Origin: Nephrocerus scutellatus
Lineage: Eukaryota > Arthropoda > Insecta > Diptera > Pipunculidae
Reading direction: 5' to 3'
Assembly: GCA_947095585.1 (NCBI GenBank)
Contig: OX352761.1
Location: 297,981-361,980 of the forward strand
DNA length: 64,000 nucleotides
This document shows positions 50,601 to 62,600 of the stretch, one piece after another. Position 1 is the stretch's first letter. Each line of letters starts with the position of its first letter. A program made the translations under genes and the position numbers. A model generated the notes under the pieces. That model did not search any database, was not told the origin of the DNA, and was given only the letters and a program-made list of their open reading frames with translations.

Positions 50601-53600
50601 AGGGACTGTCAAAAGAAAACGGTTTCCGCTTTTATATAAAAAGTACGAATGGTTGTGCTTCATTCCTTTATTTTATTGTTTTCTTTTTTTATTGTTTCCT
50701 ATCCTACCTCTCATCCTTCCCGATTACAATGACAATAAAACGAACATTGTTGGCGTGTGTACACGTCATCTGTCTTTTCCTGGAACACAGCATTTTTCCC
50801 CTAATGAATGCTATTCCATTGCTTATAAGAAAAGTTTTTTGAAACTGCGGACGAGAAAAATGCAGCTGATAGCACCTCACCATATTTGATTTGAATGAAA
50901 TGTTCTTCTTTTGCTTTCCATGAAACTCATGCAACTGCTAGACTACATTTGTGTAAATATTTCTTTTATTGTTTTTTGATTATTGCTACAACATGTAGTA
51001 TCTAAATCATTTTTAAAGTTTAAAAAGCTTTTTTAAAAAAAAGTAAAATTTGATTCTCTATCTGTGCCTGAACATTCAAATTTTTTCCCGTAAGATGAAT
51101 CTTCCTTTAATAATTTTTGTGTTCTTAATGTTATCAAGGATTTTATTGAGGATAATTTGATGGGAATAATCATCCGTAATATTAGAAAAATATTAGAATC
51201 GTCTGTATATATTGATTGTGTTCTATATTGGAAACATGTGCATAGGAAAGTCTTTTTAAAAAAATATGTCTATCTTCTAATACGGTTCTTCTATTTATAT
51301 TCTATTTATTGTACCCGGGATGAATTGCTATTCGATGAATTACTATGCGATGAATTGTACTCGAGAAGAGTTGTGAGATGAATTGCTTTGCGATGAATAA
51401 GCTTAGATTCGCTTTCTGCAGATAAGATTTATCGAGAACTTACCAACTGCAGTTTTGCACAAGATTTTTCAGAATTTTCCTTATCCTACACTCTAGTTAT
51501 GTCTTCTTTTGGTAGGTTTCTATGATACACTTTGCTCTTCTGATCAATTTTCAATGTGCCTCTTGTGGTCACTGTCATAGGCATTTTTATGACCGACTCA
51601 TTTTGTAGAATTGAAGAACTTGGTGACTTCCAAGTTCATTTATATTTTTTTTTATCGGAAATATACTTATAACAACTCTTAATTCATTTGTTTATTAAAA
51701 GATCTTTTTATGTTGCAATACAAAAATTAATTCACTATTGCTTTTGCTTAGAAGATAAACGGGTAACCGTCAAACAGACTATGCTAGCTGTGGGTTTTGT
51801 ACCATAAAACCATTTTTTGTCGGTTGTTGTTTTTTTGCCGAATAAAATGTTACAGAAAGCAGCAAAGTTCTCAAAAATACAAACTTTATTTAGCACTGTT
51901 ATTAGTATTGGTATTCTCTCTATGATTTTATTATTCATCCATCCAACGAAAGTTCGTTCGGTTCACTGGGCATTCAGTGCTTATTATGTACCTCCTCTAC
52001 CTTTGAGGTCTTTTTTTTTAAATGTTACCACGACTCTTTAATATTAGTTGCCCTGCAGCTCCTTCGTCATTAACGTTATTGACATGCATATCCAATTTCG
52101 TTCAAATTTCCAACAAACTTCTGTCGAAATAATCATAGGGCGACCTGAGGGCACGCTGCTCTAGATTTTTCTTTTTAGTTTTCTGTTGCAAAAAACGCGC
52201 CTCCAGACACATTTCGAATTAAAAGAATTTTTTGAATGACTGCTGTGGCAGTAGTCAATGAATTGCGAACGTCTCAACTCTCTAGGCAACATGATGAACC
52301 CAATCGATAATAATAACCTGCTGTTTTCCTTTCCGTTCCACACGGAAAGTTGGTTGGGTTTTTTTCTTCGTTTTCTTAGAAAGAACACAAAACTGCAACT
52401 ATGATGGCAAATGTTAAACACAGCTATAACAACAAAAACAACAACTGCAAGAAATTGAAAAGGTCTTTTGTATGATTATATTCCCTATGGTTAGCTACAT
52501 TGTTTGTTTTTTGATGGGGATGGGCGCGACGAGTGTGCTTCACGCTTCACTAGCAACAAATAGAAAAAGCGATTACAAAACTGACGCACAAGGTGCACCA
52601 TCAGCTGATTCATATTCTATGCAAGCACAAATACAAAACCAACAACAACGAAAAAAACCAAATTGCCATGCTATGTCAGTTCGTTAGTTAGACAGTCAGG
52701 TAGAGTTGGTCTGTCTGTCTGTCAGTCTGTCTATTCGTCTGTCTGTCTGTCAGTGCTGTCCTGGCTAGAGCCAGTGCAAGTGGCTCAGCCTCAACCGCTT
52801 CTCAAAGACTCTTGGCCATTGCACCCGCTGCCATCTATCAATGGCGCAGCAACTCAACAATTGCATATATGTAGTTACAATCATAATAATAATACTATGT
52901 GCAATTGTAGGTACAACGTGCACAACTACAGCATACTGACTGCACTTTAGCGCAGTGCAAATAATTATGCAAAATTATTGCAGTCAGTTGTAGTTTTTTT
53001 TTTTTTTTAGTCTTTTTTTTTGATGTTGTTATTGCCGCATGAGTTCAAATACGAAAAATAAAAATACAATAACATCAAAAAAAAATAGAAAACAAACCAA
53101 CCTCCACCTCTCAAGGCAATGCATACATCGCCCATGTCATGCTTGTAGCGATGTTCGTTTGGGTCAATAAACTTGTCATGGATACACAAAATAAAATGCA
53201 CCGTAGTAGGTAGTCACAATCTCTAATGTGTAGTACAGTGCAGTGCAGTACAACGCAATGCAATGCATAAAGCAAACAATCATCAGAGAGTTGTGTGCAC
53301 CAAGGCAACTGCAACTAAATTGCATAAGTGTGTTGGCTAGTTGATGTAGCTATAGATACAGATAAATTCAACGCAGTTTGTATTTGTTGTTATTTTTTTT
53401 AGTGCAATTATATGCGCTTGTTCGCTGCTTATTTCTGAATAGTAAATGGCGACTACGACGACGTGCATCTAATGCCAAATACTAAAGTGTATTGCCCCGA
53501 TCAGAGTACCTATTTAGTAAGAAATGTAATTCAGTTTTGCTTTGGCAGAATATTTGGTGCATTTTTGTACAAATTCTAAAGGGTGGTCTTACTTCAGTTT

Positions 53601-56600
53601 CTGAACTTAAAAAATAAAAAAACCATTTTAAGAAAATCTTGGGCTTTTGATTTATACTATTAATGAAAAATAACATCAATTAAATGTCCGCATCTGGAAC
53701 TTCTTCACTAGCTCATCCTTGCGAGGTAATTTGGATTACTTCTTGGTAAATTTCAGGCGTTATCTCGGCGGATGTTGATTTTAAGGTGCTCCAATGTTTT
53801 GGACTTATTGGGGAAGACACGACTCTTAGCGTATCTTCACCATAAAAACAAACGGTGCAAAAACGCATGATCTTGGCAGCCAGTTAACTTTATAAAAATT
53901 TTAGAATGCGACTTGGGTTTTCACGCAGAACATCCAACGTTGCACCGTATTTGGAGCCGTTTTGTTTGAACCACATGACTTCCACATAAATATCTTTGAT
54001 TTCATGCCAAAAATAATGCATGGAAATTGTCTCGTGAATTTCCTTACCCCAGATGCGGCAATCTAGCTTGTTAACATCCCCACAGAGAGGTGAAAATATG
54101 CTTCATCAGAGAGAAAGATTTTCTTTAAAAAATCATCATTAACTTCCTGCTACTCTAACACCCAAATTCTTCGCTGTCTCTGGGCTTCCTACCTGCTACC
54201 TGAATTTTATACGGACCTTTGGCAAAATACTCCAAAAGGAGCAATAAGAAGAGCCAAAAAGCCGTCAATTTCGTGTCTTCGTTCACAGTAACAAATTACA
54301 TTTTAAAAATAAGTCCTGTCCATAATGATATTACAGTCCTGCCAACGATTAATTCCATTAAGTATACCGGATCATATTATCTGCGAAATTAAGAGATGGA
54401 AATACTATCCAGTATCATTGGATTCAATTCCAAATATATCGCATATAGGCTATCTGACTCTGATAGTGCGTTATGTCTAGCCATCTGGTCCAGTGATTAA
54501 AATTCTTGAATATTGAATGCCCTGCTGAACAACTCGCTGACAGTTTACTAGAATTCTTAAATATTTGATTTCGTTGAGAGCCTAACCTAACCGCCATCGA
54601 TAGGTTAGATGGAGTTTTTTTTTTACGAAAGCACTAAACGATACAAATAGTTCCAAAATTCAAATTTTGAAAAGATTATCGAACACTCGGTGGTCTAGGC
54701 ACGAGCTGATGCGATAAAGGCTGTTTTTTGTGGTTTCACCACTATCAAACAAGTTGGATGAGTGTCGTAATTAAGCGTACGGACTTGTATCGAAAATTTA
54801 TAAGTTATGACGATGAAACGCATGGAATATTTTCAGATATAGAGACAAAAGCATTAGCTAAACGCATGGAAGGCTACAATCAAGTGGCTAGTGTTTTTGA
54901 TATACTTCGCCAATTGCAGTCTTTAACGCCAGAAACGCTTGAAAATAACTCCAATTGTCGTCAGTTCTTTCCCAGACGACGTGGATGATAGTCTGGTGCA
55001 GTTCGCTTAGCTGCTCAAAACAAATATGGCTGCTGATATTGACAGCAAAAAGCGCGAGCCTATGGAACTTCAATTTAATAAACTTTTAATGGAAAATTCA
55101 CATTTGTTAGAGGTCCCGCGCTGGCTTTTCCGGCTCTAGCAAGACCAACGCATTTCTTGAAGACTGCAAGATTATCTACCTTTTAGTTATGATGACCATT
55201 TATTGCTTATTTATATTGCCTCTAATTGGTGTTGTGCAAAAGCATTAACCTCCTTCTTTTAAATTATTCCTTTAGTAAATTGCAATTGAAAAATTAATTC
55301 ATAGATAAAGAAAGACTGCTGATTATGACCACTTATCATTTTGATATAACACAATATGTAAAATGTATTCAAACCATGACTTATGTGTGTTAGCACATTT
55401 ACTTAGCTCGTATCTGTTAGTCAGTTAGTCTGAACAATTCGGCTTAACAGACATCAAAACGGGATTATCACGAATAACGACTTGTGTAGGAGTGTGTAGG
55501 TAGTACATTAGAAAAACATCTTGAATGCTACCGGTAGTCCGATTGAGAGATAATGACAGATATGATGACATAGATAGAGATAACAAAAAGATAAATGTGT
55601 AAACAAACAAAAAAAACATCAAGCATCTTTTATATTCCACGTACGACGCGTGTCACGTTTCGCGTGTGGCACGCGTAATGCTTTGAAATCGCGCGATTTT
55701 CTCGTTTCTTGAGGTATTTTTTTAACCACCTTTAGCACGACCTAGACGGCTAAAACAAATATTTTAACTTTATTATTACCAAATAATAAACGACTGTGTG
55801 TTTCGCGTGTTTTGATGTATATATAAAAACGTTTTTACCCGAAAACGAAGTTTTTTTACATTTACTTGTTTTATTGTTGTTCGCTCATTGGAAATCGTTT
55901 CAGAATTTAAATAGTTTCTTAAAGTCATTGGATAAAGGTTATGTTAATTGGCAAGAGTTTTTATTTTCGTGAAAACTGTTACTTATAATATGTGGACAAT
56001 ATGCATGCAATGATTATTCTCTGAAAAAAAAAAAAAAAAAAAAAAAAAACTGTTTGTTTTTAACTCAAAGTAAACGGAAATGATACAACCCACAAACTGA
56101 ACGTATAACTGAATGAACAATTCATGTGACAACTAAGAAATACATTGTAATTTATGTAAAAAAAAAACAGCAGCAATGTAAACGCAACGCTTAATAAAAT
56201 GCACGAGAAAAATTCGTTTTTTTTTATCTTGCAAGCGATTGCTGGCTGCTGAAGAATGTCTTTTGATTGTTTCTTTGTTCCTTTTTATGATAGTGATTAT
56301 AATTTTGTTGTTGGATTAGTATGTTCCTGCTTTTTTGTTGTCACTGCACTGCATGTGAAAAGGTGAAAAAATTTACATGCATAGCGAAAAGATCCATACA
56401 ACACAGATACATATACAGGCAAAAACATCCAATCCAAAAACTTAAAACCGAAACGATTTGATAAAATTGCACAGCGAAAACAAAAGTTATCGTCTTTAAC
56501 CTTTCACACAGTGGAACGCATTGAAGAAAGTTTCGTTAAAAGTTTCGAAATATTTTCTAAGAAGATCCAAAGTTTTTTTTGTAAATCAAATTACCAGGTT

Positions 56601-59600
56601 TAATATTAATTCTTATATACGAGGATAGATTAAAAAGTTTGCGGTATATACAAAGGTTACTTTTATTTCGCAGCATAATCACTTCTAAGCTCAATGCGCA
56701 TATTTCATCTGGTTGCTACGGTCATTACACGGGTTTTGAAAACGGGTTCTTCTCAAGGCATTAAAAAATTCATTTACTGCAGCTTTGACCTTTTCATTTG
56801 TTGATTGTTACTAAAAGCCATCAGAGCTTAGTTATAGACTCTTTAAATCATCATTAAAGATGATCTTGGCCTCTCGCATTAAATCTCTACACCGGTCCTG
56901 TAATAGAGCCGAAGTCATTTAGATTGGCATACCTAAACTCTGGGCGTGCTGGCCTATGCCATACTTCCAGCGTAAGCATTGCCTCCTATGCTTCTGTGTC
57001 TTAAAAATTTTTCCGCAACGGACTTTCAGAACCGGATATTCTTCGCTCATGCGAGCGCATTCTTTCGAGTTTGATTCGCTTCACGGTAACGCTCGTATAT
57101 CTTATCATAAAAGGGTCTACGGAATCGTACTTCCTTACATGGCAAGAATTCTCTGTAATACTTTCCTTTCGAACGAGGCTAAGATGCTAGTGTTTCTTTT
57201 CTGAGCACCCAAGTCTGGGATATGTAAGCACTGTAATGACCATTGTCTTATATATCAGCAGCTTGGACGTCATGGTTAAATTCCTAGGTTTCAAGAGTCT
57301 TGACAGACTACTTGTCGTAGCCGGTTATAGATCTAGAATGGTCTTGATAGTGATCCGAATATCTATACTTGATTTAAAACATTGGCAGTGTTCAACATCT
57401 CTCATGGTTCTGTAAAGTTCTAATCTGTCTATGTTATCATAGGCAGCTTTTAAGTCTATGAACAGATGGTGTGTTGTGCAGCGAATGCTGCTTCTTCTCC
57501 AGTGTTCTGGCATCGCCTCTTAATCCCATTCTTGTACTATTAGCTCATGAATGCTTGCTTGGTGTAGTTCGGGACCTGATTTAATCAGCTATGCTGAGAT
57601 TCCACCTGATCCCGAGGCCTTATTATTTTTAAGGCGCTTTACTAACTTGGTCTATAATTGGCGACGGCAGTATTGTGTGGTCGTCGGTTATGGGTGGAGC
57701 CTCTAACTCCTCAGGTAGCTGGTCATTTAAAAACTCATGAAACTGATTTTTCTATCCCAACCATATATCGTTTAGTCGCTAGCCTTCATGCATATACTTC
57801 GAATCCTCTCCATGTTTGCATCATAAAATCAAAGCTGCTGCCAAATTTAACTCCAAACTCTTGATTTTTAGCCTTTTAAGGTGATGTGATGACCAACACA
57901 ACATATGCAAGATCCTTAATAAGCGTTTGAGTGCGCCGTTTTTACCCCGCTAATCACAGAAGACATATTATGCTGTTAGATCCCGCTTGTGGCGATCAAG
58001 TGCGAGATCAGTTATCATTGATTGTCAGTGTCTGTGGTGAAGTGGTTAGCACATTTCTCCCCCACTTAGAAGACACCAAGATTGATTCCCGGCGCATCAT
58101 CTAAGATTCCAAATACATATGGTTTTTGTTTATAAATGAAATGATTATTTATTTTAACTCCTTATCTAGACCCTAGACCCTGCTATACTTTGAGGCAGAG
58201 ATAATAAATAGATTTATTTTTATGTTAACTTTCTTGCCATTCTTACAAAAAATGTTTTGTAGGACTCTCAGTGGCCAGCGAAACGTACTTATCGCCACAA
58301 CTATGGCAATAATGGTTTATATGGTTTATAGGTTGTTCTCCGTTTGTTGTAGGCGGGCTCAAGCCGTTCTTGATATAGCCTGTGAGCCTGTTAAAGAAAT
58401 TATTTTTTTTTACCGCTTCACTTCATACTCGTCCCCTTGTGCACCATTCATGAGAGATAAATTGTTTGCGCAACAACGTTTGCCCTCAACTAACTTGCAT
58501 TGTTGCTTTGCTTTGCTATTTGTTGTTGTTTAATTCTTTTTTATTGCTACTTTGTATCTAGGTTGTTAATTTGTTGACCCAAATTCATTCAATCAACGTC
58601 GACTCGAGTCAACCAACTAAACGAAACATGCTTAACGTTGCTGTAGTTGTTGTTGCAGTACTCTCTGTACAAATCGTTCGCCCCTTTTTTCAAAGAAATT
58701 TCTTTGCCGGGGCGAATGTACTACATTTCCTTTATTTTGTGCCTTTTCATTCATTTATTCATTTCGAGTTCTAATTCAGTCCGTTGGTCGTTTCACGTAA
58801 TATATGCAGAACACTAAAAGTATGCGTGTGTGTGTGTATGTACGTTTGTGCATAGTGCATAAAAGCGTATAAATGCATAACAAATTGCATACAAAATAAG
58901 TGGCAGCACTCACTCATGCCAGCGATTAACAAGTCCGTAAGATAATTTGTTTGTTTCGCATATTAAATTTTATTTTGCCTTTATCGTTTGTTGAAAGATT
59001 TGTTTACCAATTTTTATGACATTTTGCGCTTACAGTCACTGCGGTGATTTAAGAAAAAGCTTACTTTGTCTTAGACTCACCCATGTTAACGGAAATTGCT
59101 CTGTTGATTCTAATGGTAAAAACTTCGTTTAGGACTTTATTTTTAGAAGAAATACTAGCTTTTGTAACTGCGTTTAAATAAAGTTGATATCTTATTTGAG
59201 TCTTAAGATATCCAACTTTTATGCCTGTTCCAGTTTTCTTGCTCATGCTAATTTTTGTCTGTGAGGCCAATTTTCTCCAGAAAATGTGTAATAAACATAA
59301 CGTTTTACTTTTTTTTCATATGTTTTTTTTACAGTTTGATATCTTTAGACACAAAAAAGAGATCAACTTTATTTAAACGCAGTTAAAAAGGCTAGTATTT
59401 CTTCTAAAAACAAAGTCCTAACCGACTTTGTACCACTAATAGTCCATAGTGCCTTAAAAGGATATTGCAGCCAAATCTATTACCGTGAGTGTCTAAATCC
59501 AAAATAGCATTTTTTATATTCCGAGTAAAACGCGTGTCGCGTGTGATGGGTTAAAATTTTTTGCTCTATTTCTTTTAGGTCCTTTTTAACCACCTTGCAC

Positions 59601-62600
59601 ACGGCCTAGAAAGTTCCAGGTATGACGCGTGTCACATTTCGCGTGTGGCACGTATTATGGTTTGAAATCTCACGACCTATAGGGCTGAAATTTTGTAAGC
59701 GGCTCAATGTCATGAGCCCATATTGATATCTCGCTTTTGACGCGAGTCGCGTGTGAAGCGTGGAAAAAAGAATATTCTTTGAAATAGCTCTGACCTTAAA
59801 AACAGATATTTTGGCGATTATTTGCAAATAATAAACGACTGTGTGGGTTGTTTCGATGTATATATTACATAAAAGTTTGTACCCGAAAAACGAAGTTTTT
59901 TACATTTACTTGTTGTTACTAAAATTGTCTGCTTCTAATCTAGTGAACCGTAGTGTATATTAAAGGCATCTTTAAGGGAAACACCTTGACGAAATTTAAA
60001 ACTGATCTCAACAGGCGATTCCATTCCCGCCACCTTTCCCTTTAATTACTTTTGCTTTACTTTTTAGTGTTTTCTTTCATGGGAGAAAATCCTGGTTAAA
60101 AGTTCAAAAAATTTAAAGAAACCCCTTTTATAACATTGAACTATTTGATCCTTTATGGTTGGTTGGTTTCCTCGAAAATTTGTCCGTTAAATTTTCGTCT
60201 TTGTTATCCATTTTTGCGTTTATTTTTTCGTTTCACTTGAGGTTCTTTTATTTAACGTTCGATTGCATAAACTCATTTCTATGCAGTAAAAAAGTTTTCT
60301 TCTTTTTCCCCTTTATCAGTATTTTCATTTATCTACTTCACTATTATTGTCAAGGTGATTCATATAATCATTAATTTTTAACGACAAACGGCAATAGGGT
60401 ATCCTGTTTGTCGTTAACAATGAATTATGAAAGTAACCAACTTGTATAGGAATGTATTCTTTTTTTTTACTTACAAACTACAATTTACTATACTTGACTG
60501 CTTTGAAACTGCAGTTAACCAAGCCATTCAGTTGATACACGAACATAACGGGCTGTTAATCACACTGTGCATACCCTAATTCCTGATGATGAGGATAAAA
60601 TGGATAATAGGTAGCTCATCATGGGTTTTCTCTGTGATTGCAATGAAGATTGTTTTTTTTTCAATAACTTGGGATACTCGCAGAAATAAATTTTTTGTAT
60701 CCCTTGTGTCGACCCTTGGCTAGTAAATATCTTCAGAAGCTGTTTACAACCTAGCTATGTTCCCTGCAGTTGGAGAAGAGTACGAGTATTGTTCATCCCC
60801 AAAGCAGGCAGAAGGGGTCATAAATCTGCCAATGATTTTAGACCTCTACGCCTATCATCAAAACGTTGGAACTACCACATAACTTTTTAAGATACAATGG
60901 TATTCAAACTCCAAAATGCCTACCTTAAATGCAGGTCTACGGAGACTGCCCTACACGAGGTGTTACGCTCGATTGAGCAGTCTCTTAAATACAAATAATA
61001 CACTCTTGCCACCTTCCTTGACATAGAAGGCGCTTTCAACAATGTTCATATTAATGCCATTCAGGAGGCTCTTACTGAGTTAGGGGTAGAGCAACTCCAA
61101 AACCAGACGATAATCTCCTTGCTAGGCAGCAGAGAAATCCATGTTAATTTTGGCAGTAGTAACATGATCAAATCAGTCAACAGAGGCACTCCCCAGGGAG
61201 GGGTAATATCGCCCTTATTATAAACAAGGTCCTTAAGTTATTTGAGCTGGACGGGACGAAAGCTGTAGCGTATGTAGCCGACGTGGTGATTCTTGTGTAA
61301 GGACAGTACCCTTCCGTGATTAGCGAAGTCATGGAAAGGGCTCTAGAAAAGGTTAGCTCCTGGGCTACCAGATGTGGACTGGGAGCTAACTCTAGGAAAA
61401 CTGAAATGGTACTTTTCACCGCTAAGTCCAAAATACCCTCCCAAAGCTTAATGGCTAGAAACTTACACTTCCTCAGAGGCTAAATATCTCGGCGTGATCC
61501 TCGATAGGAAACTCAGCTGGAAGTCAAACATAGAATTCAGGGTTAAGAAAGCATGTATTGCCTCATACGCCTGTAACAAAACCATCGGTAAGAAATCGGA
61601 GCTGCAGCCGAGGATGATGGCCGGGGAATAATAAAAAGTACAATGTCACCAAGCTAGGTAGATTACAAAGATCAGCAACTGTTGGGATAACTGATGCACT
61701 AAGGGGTTGCCTTGCCGATGCTCTCAATACAATTTTACACCTATTACCTCCCGACCTATTTATTAAATACGTTGCGACGTGCAGCGCTGTCCGTGTCAGA
61801 GAATCTGGGTGGTTTGTTGGCAAGCGGTACGGGAATTGCAATTTTCTGCAGTTGCTACCAAAGGATATGATACCATCCTCAACTGACTACTGTATTTCTA
61901 AATTGAACTTCAGTCCCAGTTTTGTTGTTGAGTTTCCGACTAGAGAAAGTTGGAATAACGAAGCATTTTTGTCGTGACTCTATTCACCGACCAAGATGAG
62001 TAATGGAGTCGGCGCTGGAGTCTTCTCAGAAAATCTTAATCATTCAATGTCCTACAAGCTTCCTGACTTCGCTAGCATCTTTCAGGCGGATATCCTATCT
62101 CGTACCAGAACTCTACAGGCTGGCTATAATCATTTCAATGTGCCTTTAACGCCTGTGTTTACAAAATGTCGCACTCCAGCGCTACTTAAGGTCCTTGCTA
62201 AGGCAGCGTGGACCAACACCCTACCTACCTAAAACGTCAACAAAATAGTTTATACCCAAACAGCTGGTAACACTTTCGGGGCGCTGCTCTGTCCCTTGAT
62301 GTTGGTATCCTGGTCACAACTCTTTCATGTATACCTATTGCCACTGCCACTCGTTCACTCGCACCAGTGTGATTTTACAGCTTTAAGTTTACAAGTTTTG
62401 AATAAAGAGTGTTAAAAAGTTCAATTAATTTTAAATTCTTCTGATCATCTTCTAATGGTTTTTCATTTTTGTGAAGAAAGAATACTTCTCCGGCCAAACT
62501 GAAATCAAAATGTTCATATAAAAAGACACGGTCCCTAACAAGAACCCTATGGTATTCCTGCATGATTCGATGATTAGTATATAGATTAGTTATATCAAGC

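Noticed and set aside
58222..58774. ORFs of 103 and 67 codons
   Set aside because: No domain, no codon bias, lying in ordinary AT-rich intron sequence.
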